NCBI GenBank assembly: GCA_947585665.1
Contig: CANPXE010000006.1
Location: 32,814 to 96,813, forward strand
DNA from: an uncultured Bacilli bacterium
GTDB lineage: Bacteria > Bacillota_I > Bacilli_A > RF39 > UBA660
Direction: 5' to 3'
DNA: 64,000 nucleotides
The notes beneath the pieces are model-generated. The model was given only the letters and a program-made list of their open reading frames with translations, had not been told where the DNA came from and did no database searches. The position numbers and the translations under genes were made by a program. Positions within the stretch are counted from its first letter, which is position 1, and every line of letters starts with the position of its first letter. This document shows positions 9,101 to 17,639 of this stretch, piece by piece.

Positions 9101-9877
9101 ATGGCACGTCATAAAGTAGAAATTAGTGGCGTGAATACAGCAAATATAAAAACATTATCCTTTGATGAAATGGAAACACTATTTAAAAGAATGAAAGAAG
9201 GAGATTCTAATGCCAGAGAAGAGTTAGTAAATGGTAACTTAAAGTTGGTGCTAGCCCTTCTAAAAGGCTTTAATCGTAAGAATGAAAACATGGATGATTT
9301 ATTTCAAATTGGTTGTGTTGGTCTTTTAAAAGCCATTGATAATTTTGATTTATCATATGGTGTTCGTTTCTCAACTTATTGCGTTCCAATGATTAAGGGC
9401 GAAATAAAGAGATATCTTCGTGATAATTCCGCAATTCGCATAAGTCGTTCGGTTAAAGATTTATCATATAAAATAATGAAATTAAAAGATGAGTATCTAG
9501 TTAGTAATGGTAAAGAGCCAACTGTCGAATATTTATCTCAACAATTAGGTGTTGATAAAAGTGATATTTTGAATGCTATTGAATCAATGAAAGACCCTGT
9601 TAGTATTTTTGAAGCGATATATAATGATGGTGGCGATACAATTTATTTATGTGATCAAATTGAAGATAAAAAAAATAACAGTGATATCGCAACTAAAATG
9701 GCTGTTGAAAAAGCTATCTTCGATTTAGAAGAAAGAGAAAAATATATTTTGGATCAACGCTTTGTTGTAGGAAAAACACAAATGGAAATTGCTGAAGAGT
9801 TAGGAATTAGCCAAGCTCAAATATCAAGAATTGAAAAAAATAGTATCAATAAAATAAAAAATAATTTAGCAAATTAA
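9101..9877 (+). CDS. sigG: Sporulation sigma factor SigG
   Basis: Forespore-specific RNA polymerase sigma factor that drives late spore genes. The 258-residue protein begins MARHKVEISGVNT, matching the distinctive SigG N-terminus (MSRNKVEICGVDT in Bacillus), which separates it from SigF. Region 2 contains DDLFQIGCVGLLKAIDNF and FSTYCVPMIKGEIKRYLRDN; region 3 contains RISRSVKDL; region 4 has the helix-turn-helix TQMEIAEELGISQAQISRIEK. The ATG follows AAGGAG. Unlike Bacillus, it is not next to spoIIGA-sigE; its neighbours are deoD and a glycosyltransferase. Confidence 0.93.
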   Translation: MARHKVEISGVNTANIKTLSFDEMETLFKRMKEGDSNAREELVNGNLKLVLALLKGFNRKNENMDDLFQIGCVGLLKAIDNFDLSYGVRFSTYCVPMIKGEIKRYLRDNSAIRISRSVKDLSYKIMKLKDEYLVSNGKEPTVEYLSQQLGVDKSDILNAIESMKDPVSIFEAIYNDGGDTIYLCDQIEDKKNNSDIATKMAVEKAIFDLEEREKYILDQRFVVGKTQMEIAEELGISQAQISRIEKNSINKIKNNLAN

Positions 9878-9920
9878 AAAAGTATAGTTCTTATGGTATA
9901 ATAAAATTAGTGGTGATAAT

Positions 9921-10937
9921 ATGAAAGTACTTTTATATACAGAAGGACTAAAAACGGTCGGAAAGAGTGGTTTAGGTAAAGCCATTAAACATCAACAAAA
10001 AGCTTTAGAAAATGAACATATTGAATATACCTTAAATCCTAAAGACGATTATGATATTTTACATATTAATACTTATTTCCCTAAATCATATTTTCTTGCT
10101 AAAAGAGCTAAGAAAAAAGGTAAAAAAATAGTGTATCATGCTCATTCTACAGAAGAGGATTTCCGTGATGGTTTTATCTTTTGCCGCCAAATTGCTCCTC
10201 TTTTTAAAAAGTGGCTAATAAAATGTTATCGCTTAGGTGACGTTATTGTTACACCAACTTTATATTCTAAAAGATTATTAGAAGGTTATAAGGGTTTAGA
10301 GAACAAAAAAATATATGCTATCTCTAACGGAATTGAAATAGAGTTCTTTAAGAAAAATAAAAAGTTAGGTGAAAAATTCCGTCAAGATTACCATATCAAG
10401 AAAGATGAAAAAGTTATTATTGGTATTGGATTATACATTGAAAGAAAAGGAATTGTCGATTTTGTTGAACTTGCTAAACGTTTACCAGAATATAAATTTA
10501 TTTGGTTCGGTTATTCACCTCTTGCTGCTGCAACAAAACCTGTTCGTGATGCTGTTAATACAAAATTAGATAATTTATTATTCGCGGGTTATGTTGAAAG
10601 AGAAGTAATTCGTGAAGCCATGAATGGTTGTGATTTATATCTTTTTCCGACACTAGAAGAAACTGAAGGAATACCAATTGTTGAAGCTTGTGCCTGTGAA
10701 ACAAATGCGATTATAAGAGACATACCAATCTTTGATGGTTGGTTAGAAGATGGTAAAAATGTTTATAAAGCCAAAGATGTTGATGATTTTGAAAAGAAAA
10801 TAAAAGACTTCTTTAGTGGAAAGTTACCATCTGTTGCTAAAAATGCTTACAAGGTAGCTCAGGAACGTGATTTAAAATATGTTGGGAAACAACTTCATCA
10901 AGTATATGATGAGGTATTAAAAGGAAAAGAAAAGTAG
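9921..10937 (+). CDS. GT4-type glycosyltransferase
   Basis: A 338-residue cytosolic or membrane-associated glycosyltransferase with two Rossmann domains. Signs are the glycine-rich N-terminus (TEGLKTVGKSGLGKA), HAHSTEEDFRDGF, SNGIEIEFF, IGIGLYIERKG and the nucleotide-sugar-binding ETEGIPIVEACACE with the E-x7-E pattern of GT4. It resembles diacylglycerol or lipid glucosyltransferases of low-GC bacteria, but the acceptor cannot be determined. A TATAAT with extended TG (9897-9902) lies just upstream. It ends in a terminator shared with the convergent membrane protein gene. Confidence 0.88.
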   Translation: MKVLLYTEGLKTVGKSGLGKAIKHQQKALENEHIEYTLNPKDDYDILHINTYFPKSYFLAKRAKKKGKKIVYHAHSTEEDFRDGFIFCRQIAPLFKKWLIKCYRLGDVIVTPTLYSKRLLEGYKGLENKKIYAISNGIEIEFFKKNKKLGEKFRQDYHIKKDEKVIIGIGLYIERKGIVDFVELAKRLPEYKFIWFGYSPLAAATKPVRDAVNTKLDNLLFAGYVEREVIREAMNGCDLYLFPTLEETEGIPIVEACACETNAIIRDIPIFDGWLEDGKNVYKAKDVDDFEKKIKDFFSGKLPSVAKNAYKVAQERDLKYVGKQLHQVYDEVLKGKEK

Positions 10938-10959
10938 ATAAAAATTTATCTACTTTTTT
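10931..10959. terminator. Bidirectional terminator
   Basis: Stem AAAGTAGATAAA/TTTATCTACTTT with T runs on both sides, between convergent genes. Confidence 0.8.
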
Positions 10960-12523
10960 AATTTGTTGGTGGTTGTTGTACTTGATCAAGTGGCGTTGAA
11001 ACTTGAACATTTTGATTATTATCAATGCTAGGTTGCACAAACTCATTAGGCATTGGAGCATTATTTACTGGTTGATTTTGAACATCAACTGGTTGTTGTA
11101 CTTGGTCTAATGGTGTTGCACTTTGAACATTCATATTTTGGTTATTATCAACACTTGGTGTTTCCGTTTGAACAATTTGTTCTAAATTCAACATTGGTTG
11201 TGGTTGAATATCAACAGGTTGTTGTACTTGATCAATTGGAGTTACACTTTGATTATTATCAATAGTAGGTTGAATAAACTCATTTTGGACTGGAGCATTA
11301 TCTATTGGTTGCGTTTGCACATCAACAGGTTGTTGTACTTGCTCGAGTGGTGTTACACTTTGACTATTATCAAGATTAGGTTGTAACTCATTTTGGAATG
11401 GAACATTATTTACTGGTTGTGTTTCAATAATTGGTTGTTGCATTTGTTCAAGTAGTGTTGGTCCTTGTGTATCTATATTTTGACTATTATCAATACTAGG
11501 TGGTACAAATTCATTTGTTGGCGCTTGTTCTAAATTAACTATTGGTTGAGAATTATCAGCAACTGATGGTTCTTCTTGAATAGTTGGCATTTCTGTCATT
11601 TCATTTTCACTACTAATGGTTGGTATAATAGCATCAGGCAAATCACTAGGTTTAAAATTTGGATTAACTACTTTTTCATGAATTTCTTCTACTGGTTGTA
11701 CAACAGTGGTTGGTTTTGGAACCTCTTTTGGTTTATCAGGAATAGTTGGTTTTTTATAAGTATCACTTACAACAGCATTAGGATTGGGATTATTACCAAC
11801 ACCAACACCGACATTTTCACTAGCATCTTTAATGATATTTTCAATTTCATGTTCTTCACTATAATCTTGGTCCAAATAATAAACTCTTAACATTGGATTT
11901 AATAAGAAACAACCTAAAGACAAATAAGTTAAAACTGTTTGAATTTTATCGTTTGTTGTGTTTTTCTTTTCTTCTTCTTCAGTTATTCCTTCCATACTTG
12001 AATCTATATTTACTGTTTCTATAGAACTTAAATCAATTTTATTATTACCATTTATAAAGAAAGCAAAGATAAATGTAATAGTAATTATACCAGCTGTTAT
12101 TTTTTGAAATAAACCATGACCAGTATTAGCTTGAGGTACTTCAAAAACTAAGACTATTAATGTTACTAGAATAACAATTTTTAAAAGAATTAAAATGTAT
12201 TTAATATATTTTAAAATGGCTTCTATTCCCATTATTAAAACGATTGCTAGTAATAGTAAAACTATTAAGGAAATAAAAACGGCAATGTATCCAACAACAC
12301 GATTATTTTTATTAGCGATGACATTGGCAGCTCTTGAAAAAATAAAACTCATTATTACAAAGACAATGGCGATTGCTAAAACAATAGAACCAGTAGTATC
12401 TGCACCCTCACTTGTCATTTTCGTTGATAAATCAATTATTCCTAAATCGTTTAAACATAAAACACCAATCGATAAAACAAGCATCACAACTAATGCCTTA
12501 TATATCTTTTGAAAGGTATCCAT
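10958..12523 (-). CDS. Membrane protein with Pro/Gln/Asn-rich repeat tail
   Basis: A 521-residue protein of unknown function. The first ~220 residues hold about six membrane segments. The rest is a soluble, Pro/Gln/Val-rich tail built from imperfect units of the kind TPLEQVQQPVDVQ ... NEFVQPSIDNNQ, repeated about five times. The tail is probably unstructured and cytoplasmic or wall-spanning. No catalytic motif is seen. A second protein with a comparable Pro/Asn/Gln-rich repeat region, though on its N-terminal side, is encoded at 58.5-59.6 kb. The promoter region is shared with scpA, transcribed divergently. Confidence 0.75.
   Translation of the reverse strand: MDTFQKIYKALVVMLVLSIGVLCLNDLGIIDLSTKMTSEGADTTGSIVLAIAIVFVIMSFIFSRAANVIANKNNRVVGYIAVFISLIVLLLLAIVLIMGIEAILKYIKYILILLKIVILVTLIVLVFEVPQANTGHGLFQKITAGIITITFIFAFFINGNNKIDLSSIETVNIDSSMEGITEEEEKKNTTNDKIQTVLTYLSLGCFLLNPMLRVYYLDQDYSEEHEIENIIKDASENVGVGVGNNPNPNAVVSDTYKKPTIPDKPKEVPKPTTVVQPVEEIHEKVVNPNFKPSDLPDAIIPTISSENEMTEMPTIQEEPSVADNSQPIVNLEQAPTNEFVPPSIDNSQNIDTQGPTLLEQMQQPIIETQPVNNVPFQNELQPNLDNSQSVTPLEQVQQPVDVQTQPIDNAPVQNEFIQPTIDNNQSVTPIDQVQQPVDIQPQPMLNLEQIVQTETPSVDNNQNMNVQSATPLDQVQQPVDVQNQPVNNAPMPNEFVQPSIDNNQNVQVSTPLDQVQQPPTN
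10975..11480. repeat. Degenerate coding repeats
   Basis: About five imperfect units encoding QQPVD / DNNQ / NEF motifs in the tail of the minus-strand membrane protein. The recurring plus-strand words are GGTTGTTGTACTTG and TGATTATTATCAA. Confidence 0.7.
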
Positions 12524-12637
12524 AACAACACTCCTTTATTATTCTATATATATAGTAACATAAAAATCTTTTTTTTGATATTTAATTTTATAAAATTAAT
12601 TAAAATATGTTATTATATTAATAGCGAGAGTGATGAT

Positions 12638-13360
12638 ATGGAATATGCATTAAATATCGATAGTTTTCAAGGACCATTAGATTTACTTTTACATTTGATA
12701 AAAGAATCGAAAATGGATATCTTTGATTTAAAAATAGAAGAGATTACTAATCAGTATTTAGACTACATTAATAAAATGGAAGAAATGAATTTAAATATTG
12801 CGAGTAGTTATCTAGTTATGTCAGCTGAATTATTAGAGATAAAGTCAAAGATGCTTTTACCACATCATCAAGATGATGAAGAAGAGCAAGAAGAAGATCC
12901 CCGCGAAAGTCTAGTCAATCGTTTAATTGAATATCAAAGGTATAAAGATTTAACCAGTGAATTTAAAAACTTAGAAGAAGAACGTCAAATGATTTATACC
13001 AAGATGCCTGAAAATATTAAAGAATATCTTGGTGAAGATCAAGTTATTAATGGTGGAGAAGTAACACTTGATGACTTATTATTAGCTTTTCAAAAATTTT
13101 TAGAACGTCAAAAATTAAAACAACCTTTGAATACCAAAGTTACATCTAAAGAAATATCCGTTGAATATCGTAGAAAGAGCATTAGAAAAATATTAAAAGC
13201 AAAGAAACGTGTCAATTTCACGGAATTATTTGATGTTGTAACGCGTGAATATGTCGTTGTAACATTTCTTGCTATTTTGGAAATGGCTCGTGCTAAAGAG
13301 TTATTGATAAAACAAGAAAATAATTTTGATGAAATTATTTGTGAGGTGGCAAATGAATAA
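12638..13360 (+). CDS. scpA: Segregation and condensation protein A
   Basis: Kleisin subunit of the SMC-ScpAB condensin that organises and segregates the chromosome. The 240-residue protein shows the family N-terminus (FQGPLDLLLHLIKESKMDIFDLKI), the AELLEIKSKMLLP segment and a C-terminal winged-helix region (FTELFDVVTREYVVVTFLAILEMARA). The longer open frame upstream is rejected because GAGAGTGATGAT directly precedes the ATG at 12638 and homology starts there. It overlaps scpB by eight bases, so the two are coupled. Confidence 0.94.
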   Translation: MEYALNIDSFQGPLDLLLHLIKESKMDIFDLKIEEITNQYLDYINKMEEMNLNIASSYLVMSAELLEIKSKMLLPHHQDDEEEQEEDPRESLVNRLIEYQRYKDLTSEFKNLEEERQMIYTKMPENIKEYLGEDQVINGGEVTLDDLLLAFQKFLERQKLKQPLNTKVTSKEISVEYRRKSIRKILKAKKRVNFTELFDVVTREYVVVTFLAILEMARAKELLIKQENNFDEIICEVANE

Positions 13361-13928
13361 ATTAGCAATCATTGAGGGACTCCTTTTTGTCGTTGGTGAT
13401 GAAGGATTAACTCTTAATCAAGTTATGGAAATATTGGAAGTTGATATTGATGAAGCAAAATCTTTGATGACCGAATTAAGACAATCTTATGATGATCAAA
13501 GTCGTGGTATAAAAATAAGTATTTTAGGGGATCGTTTTAAGTTGAGTACTAAAAAAGAACATCGTGAATACTATCAAAAATTAATTGAGACACCTGATAG
13601 CAATACTCTTTCGCAAGCTGCTCTCGAAACCCTAGCTATCGTTGCTTATAACGAACCTTTAACGCGTGTTGAAATAGATGAAATAAGAGGTGTTAATTCG
13701 CGTGATATGTTACGTAAACTGGTAGCTAAAGGCCTAATTAAGGAAGAGGGAAGAAGTGAACTACCAGGAAGACCAATTCTTTATGCAACAACTAATGAAT
13801 TTTTAGATTATTTTGGTCTATCAAGTAAAGAAGACCTTCCTAAATTTGAAAAAGAGATGGAAGAAAAAATAGAATTAGATGATACTGATTTATATCATTC
13901 TAAATATGTTGAAGAGGAAATAGATTAA
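13353..13928 (+). CDS. scpB: Segregation and condensation protein B
   Basis: Dimeric winged-helix partner of ScpA in the SMC complex. The 191 residues begin MNKLAIIEGLLFVVGDEGLT and contain LSQAALETLAIVAYNEPLTRVEIDEIRGVNS and GLIKEEGRSELPGRPILYATT, all characteristic. The start at 13353 overlaps scpA and has a GAGGTGG ribosome site; an upstream in-frame ATG is inside scpA. A charged C-terminal tail of about 35 residues extends beyond the core. Confidence 0.94.
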   Translation: MNKLAIIEGLLFVVGDEGLTLNQVMEILEVDIDEAKSLMTELRQSYDDQSRGIKISILGDRFKLSTKKEHREYYQKLIETPDSNTLSQAALETLAIVAYNEPLTRVEIDEIRGVNSRDMLRKLVAKGLIKEEGRSELPGRPILYATTNEFLDYFGLSSKEDLPKFEKEMEEKIELDDTDLYHSKYVEEEID

Positions 13929-13933
13929 TAATT

Positions 13934-14818
13934 ATGAAAAATAAGAAAGTTATACTTGGATTAGGATTTATTGGTTTAGTTCTTGTTGTTTTATTATTGC
14001 TTTTTAGTAGTAAAAAACTAAATCAAGACCAAAAAAAAGTTCAAAATGAAGTTCTATCATATCTTGAAGAAAAATATAATGAAAAATTTACGATTGATAG
14101 TGTTAGTGTTGAAAATAATTATTATGAAGAATTAGAAGAAGATGACTATGTTAAAATTAATATACCTTCTTCATACATATATACTCTTAATGTTAAATCA
14201 TCACGTCTAATTCCTTTTAAAGTTATCTATGTTCTTTATAATGAAGATAATTATAATGATTATAAAGAGTATAACGTTCGTGCTTCTGGTCTTTATGAAA
14301 ACTATATTTATGAGTATAAGATTAGAGAAATAAGAAGTAATATTAAAGAAAAAGTATTAGATACTATTACTGATTCTAAGAATCTTCAAGTATCACTAAC
14401 TGGTCTAACTTCTGATAATGATAATATTTTAATTGACTACTCTAATGATGAAGAATCGACTAAAGAGTTGTATGAAAAGTATCGTAGTATGAATAAAAAG
14501 ACAAATACTATTGATTTCTTTAAGACTTATTCCCTTGTTTCTAAAGGAACATCTTTAATAATTAATTTAGATATTGATAAAAATATTGATAAAGATAATG
14601 TTGAAAGTTTTAAAAAAGAGGTTAAATCACTTGTTCAATACGTACAAAGTTTAGGATATTTAAACTATGATTTAAATTTTAATATTAAAAATTATGTAAC
14701 TTCAAGAGCAACCCGTTATTTAGAAGATAATCAAGAAGAAATATATTTAATTTTTGATTATGAAAGTTATTCTAATATTTTAGATCAAGATAAATTAAGT
14801 TTATACATCTATAAATAA
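13934..14818 (+). CDS. Membrane-anchored protein of unknown function
   Basis: A 294-residue protein with one N-terminal membrane segment (about residues 5-24), then a Lys/Glu/Tyr-rich extracytoplasmic domain of about 265 residues. I recognise no family. It starts five bases after scpB and may be co-transcribed with scpAB, though no clear ribosome site precedes the ATG. A hairpin terminator follows. Confidence 0.7.
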   Translation: MKNKKVILGLGFIGLVLVVLLLLFSSKKLNQDQKKVQNEVLSYLEEKYNEKFTIDSVSVENNYYEELEEDDYVKINIPSSYIYTLNVKSSRLIPFKVIYVLYNEDNYNDYKEYNVRASGLYENYIYEYKIREIRSNIKEKVLDTITDSKNLQVSLTGLTSDNDNILIDYSNDEESTKELYEKYRSMNKKTNTIDFFKTYSLVSKGTSLIINLDIDKNIDKDNVESFKKEVKSLVQYVQSLGYLNYDLNFNIKNYVTSRATRYLEDNQEEIYLIFDYESYSNILDQDKLSLYIYK

Positions 14819-14822
14819 AAAT

Positions 14823-14848
14823 AAGGAAATAGAATGATCTATTTCCTT
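14823..14848. terminator. Bidirectional terminator
   Basis: Stem AAGGAAATAGA/TCTATTTCCTT with an ATGA loop. The T run is good on the minus strand and weak on the plus strand. Confidence 0.75.
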
Positions 14849-14851
14849 TGT

Positions 14852-15082
14852 TTATGCCAATAGTTTAGCAATCTCTCTTGGAGTGAGAACTTTGCCTTGA
14901 CTAATTAGTTTACCATTAATAACGAGACCAGGTATGTTTTGAATACCATATTTTCGTTTTGTCTTTTCATCATTAGTTTCTAAAATAGTAATGTTATTTT
15001 CACTGTTTTCGATTGTTCTTTTAACCATCTTAGATAACTTTATTCCATTACTACAATTAGTACCTATTATTTTTATCTCGAT
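14852..15082 (-). pseudogene. Thioredoxin/glutaredoxin-like small protein, no normal start, one Cys lost
   Basis: Reading the minus strand gives a continuous 76-residue frame of the small redox-active disulfide (MTH895-like) family: IEIKIIGTNCSNG near the N-terminus, the cis-Pro segment NIPGLVINGKLIS and the ending VLTPREIAKLLA. No ATG, GTG or TTG opens this frame. The ATG behind AGGAG (15090) is two bases out of phase and soon stops. The usual CxxC is CSNG, so the second Cys is gone. Either the gene is decaying by a small indel at its start, or it uses a rare codon such as ATC (15080-15082). It sits alone between convergent and divergent neighbours. Confidence 0.6.
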
Positions 15083-15215
15083 AACAACATCTCCTTTCTA
15101 TTAATAAGTATAAGGACTAATTATGGAAGAATTGTGTCGTAATTATGTTAATTAAATGAATATTTTACTTTTTATAAGAAATAAATTATAATTTTAATAG
15201 AGTAGGTGAATTTCT

Positions 15216-16211
15216 ATGATCTTTTTAGATGCTTGTAATGATTCGGGAATATTGAGTACAATTTTATTCTTGAAAGAAATGTTTAATGTTATTTGTATCA
15301 TTGTCCCTATTATTTTAATTATTATGTTAAGTATTGAACTTATGAAAATAGTAATGGGAAATGCTGATAAAAATATTGGTAAGGTAGTAAAATCAATTAC
15401 AATGAAAGCTATTGCGGCTGTTTTAGTTTTTTTTGTTCCAACGTTTATTAATTTGCTTTTAAATCTTCTTGATAGTTCTAATATTTCGGTTACTACTTGT
15501 TGGAAGAACGCTAATAATGTGATGATTGCTGAACTTCGAAGTAAAGAGGAAGCAAGAAAACTTCAAGAACAATATGATTTGAATAAAGAAAAAGAAGAAG
15601 CTAAAAAAGAACGTGAAAAAATTAGTGCATTACGTGAAGAACAGCGAAAAGTTAATGAAGAGAAAGCTAAAGAAGCGCGATTTAGAAAAGTGCCAAGTGT
15701 TGTTTACTATGGACAATGTTTATATCCTTGGGCTAATCAACCTTTTTATGGTGGTTCAACGATGTGTAATGCTGGTTGTGGTCCAACTTCGGCAGCGATT
15801 GTCGCATCAACTTATCTTGGAAGGTCGGGGCATAATCCTATTGACGCTAAAAATTGGATTTGTTCTAAGAAAGGGGCTTGCGATTCATCAGGGACAAACT
15901 TCTTCGCTATTAGAGATTATTTGAAATCATTAGGTTTTGAAGCTTATGGTGAATACTATTATGATAGTCATAAAGACTTATTGTATAACAAAATCGCTAC
16001 TGGTAAATATATGGCCATTGTCATTGTATCTAACAAGACAGGACGTAATATGTTTACGAGAAACTGGCATTATTTAGTTATAACAGGATTAAAAAATGGT
16101 AAGTTTACTATTGCTCAACCATCACGTGAATATCAAAATAATTATACTTATGGTTTTTCAGCATTTGATGGGGATGCAGCAACGTTCTACTTATTCGCAA
16201 GAGAGGGCTAG
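15216..16211 (+). CDS. Pilin-like membrane domain fused to a C39-like cysteine peptidase
   Basis: A 331-residue protein. The N-terminal ~95 residues contain two membrane segments (FLKEMFNVICIIVPIILI; AIAAVLVFFVPTFINLLL) in the arrangement of small VirB2/T4SS-pilin-like proteins. A charged coiled-coil stalk of about 60 residues follows. The C-terminal ~165 residues are a papain-like domain of the C39 type, with likely nucleophile Cys189 in AGCGPTSAA and His285 in NWHYLVITG. A probable wall- or surface-directed amidase or peptidase; substrate unknown. A lipoprotein gene follows eight bases later. The same two-gene architecture, with a CHAP domain instead, recurs at 52.9-54.6 kb. Confidence 0.75.
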   Translation: MIFLDACNDSGILSTILFLKEMFNVICIIVPIILIIMLSIELMKIVMGNADKNIGKVVKSITMKAIAAVLVFFVPTFINLLLNLLDSSNISVTTCWKNANNVMIAELRSKEEARKLQEQYDLNKEKEEAKKEREKISALREEQRKVNEEKAKEARFRKVPSVVYYGQCLYPWANQPFYGGSTMCNAGCGPTSAAIVASTYLGRSGHNPIDAKNWICSKKGACDSSGTNFFAIRDYLKSLGFEAYGEYYYDSHKDLLYNKIATGKYMAIVIVSNKTGRNMFTRNWHYLVITGLKNGKFTIAQPSREYQNNYTYGFSAFDGDAATFYLFAREG

Positions 16212-16219
16212 GTGAAGTT

Positions 16220-16861
16220 ATGAAAAAGATAATTTTGTTATTGATTCTTGCTCTTGTTGTTACTGGTTGTACAGCGGAATATACATTGACTTTTGAAGAT
16301 GATGTTTTTAAAGAACATATCGTTATTTATGAAGAAAAGAATAGTATTGGGACTAATATTTTTGGTATTAATTCTCTTAAAGAAAATACTGATTTAGCTA
16401 AAATTGATGATAATCATTCATATAAATATAATATTTCTAGTGATGATAAAAATAATATATTGACGCTTGATTATACTTATGATGATGTGTCTATTGAAAA
16501 ATCCCAAATATTTGACTGTTTTAGATATAAAAATTTTATTGATGGTGATGACTATTACTACGTCAGTTTAGAAACAGATATGGTTTGTGAGAATTTAAAA
16601 GATGCTACGATTACTTTTAAAACTGATAAAAAAGTATTAGATGATAACGCTAGTGAAAAAGATGTTTCTCAAGGAATTTATAAGTGGAATAACTTTGTAG
16701 GTGGAAAGATATATTTCCAAGTTAGTAAGACGCAAAAAATAGATAGTTCTAATGTTGAAGATGTTGATTTTATTCCTTGGTATATAAAAATAATTATTGT
16801 ATTAGTTTTTGCTGTTGTAATATTCTTTATATATCGTAAAGTAAAAAGAGATTATTTATAA
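16220..16861 (+). CDS. Lipoprotein with C-terminal membrane segment
   Basis: A 213-residue predicted lipoprotein: signal peptide with lipobox VTGC (Cys17), a domain starting with AEYTLTFEDDVFKEHIVIY, and unusually a C-terminal membrane helix (about residues 187-206) with a basic end. It is paralogous to the product of 53930-54571, which shares the lipobox, the YTLTFEDxVFxE segment and the C-terminal helix. Always behind a membrane hydrolase here, it is a candidate partner or regulator of that enzyme. No biochemical function is known to me. Confidence 0.78.
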   Translation: MKKIILLLILALVVTGCTAEYTLTFEDDVFKEHIVIYEEKNSIGTNIFGINSLKENTDLAKIDDNHSYKYNISSDDKNNILTLDYTYDDVSIEKSQIFDCFRYKNFIDGDDYYYVSLETDMVCENLKDATITFKTDKKVLDDNASEKDVSQGIYKWNNFVGGKIYFQVSKTQKIDSSNVEDVDFIPWYIKIIIVLVFAVVIFFIYRKVKRDYL

Positions 16862-16867
16862 AAAAAT

Positions 16868-16900
16868 AAAAGTATAAAAGATGAACCTTTATACTTTTTT
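16868..16900. terminator. Bidirectional terminator
   Basis: Stem AAAAGTATAAA/TTTATACTTTT followed by T run, between convergent genes. Confidence 0.8.
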
Positions 16901-16901
16901 A

Positions 16902-17561
16902 TTAACCCATAACACAAAAGAAAATGGGAAAGAATTGAAATATACTACCAGCTAAAACAAAGAAATGCCAAATGGAATGCATATATTTAATCTTATTACC
17001 GGCAAGATAGAGAACAGCACCAACTGTATAGACGATACCACCAACTAAGAGAAGAGTAAATGATAATGTTGAAAGACTTTTCATTACTTTGTCAAAAGAA
17101 AAGACAACCATCCAACCCATAACGATATATAAGACAAAAGATATTTTATTAAACTTTTCTAAATCGATACTATTGAATATAATTCCTAAAAGAGCCGCAA
17201 GCCAAATGATTATTAACATTACAAGACCTTTTGTTCCTCCCACTGTTAGTAACAAAAATGGTGTATAACTACCAGCAATCAGTAAAAAGATACTACAGTG
17301 ATCAAAGACACGAAAGACCTTTTTGGCAGCATTCGGTTTTAAAGCATGATATAAACAACTCATTAAATAAAGAAGAAAAGTTGAAGTCCCATATATACAA
17401 CTAGATATTATACCTAAAGTATTGTTGTGAATAGCTGAAAAGACGATACATAAGACTAGGGCTGCTAGGGCAAGGAGAGCACCAATACCATGGGATATTG
17501 AACTTATTAATTCTTCACCAAGACTATACTTTGGTAGCGTTATTTCTTTTTTCTTTTCCAT
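16902..17561 (-). CDS. trhA: Hemolysin III / TrhA family membrane protein
   Basis: A 219-residue, seven-helix integral membrane protein of the PAQR/HlyIII family. Diagnostic features are the N-terminal GEELISSISHGIGALLA, the SCLYHAL segment, FRVFDHCSIFLLIAGSYTPF and the final HSIWHFFVLAGSIFQFF. The His and Asp residues in these segments form the family metal site. TrhA proteins have been linked to membrane energetics homeostasis; hemolysis is not established for most members. Monocistronic, sharing a terminator with the convergent lipoprotein gene. Confidence 0.92.
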   Translation of the reverse strand: MEKKKEITLPKYSLGEELISSISHGIGALLALAALVLCIVFSAIHNNTLGIISSCIYGTSTFLLYLMSCLYHALKPNAAKKVFRVFDHCSIFLLIAGSYTPFLLLTVGGTKGLVMLIIIWLAALLGIIFNSIDLEKFNKISFVLYIVMGWMVVFSFDKVMKSLSTLSFTLLLVGGIVYTVGAVLYLAGNKIKYMHSIWHFFVLAGSIFQFFPIFFCVMG

Positions 17562-17639
17562 AAAATCACCTTATCTATATTATACAATTAAATAGAAAAA
17601 AAGAATAGTTGATGTTATAATGATTGAGGAAGTGATATT

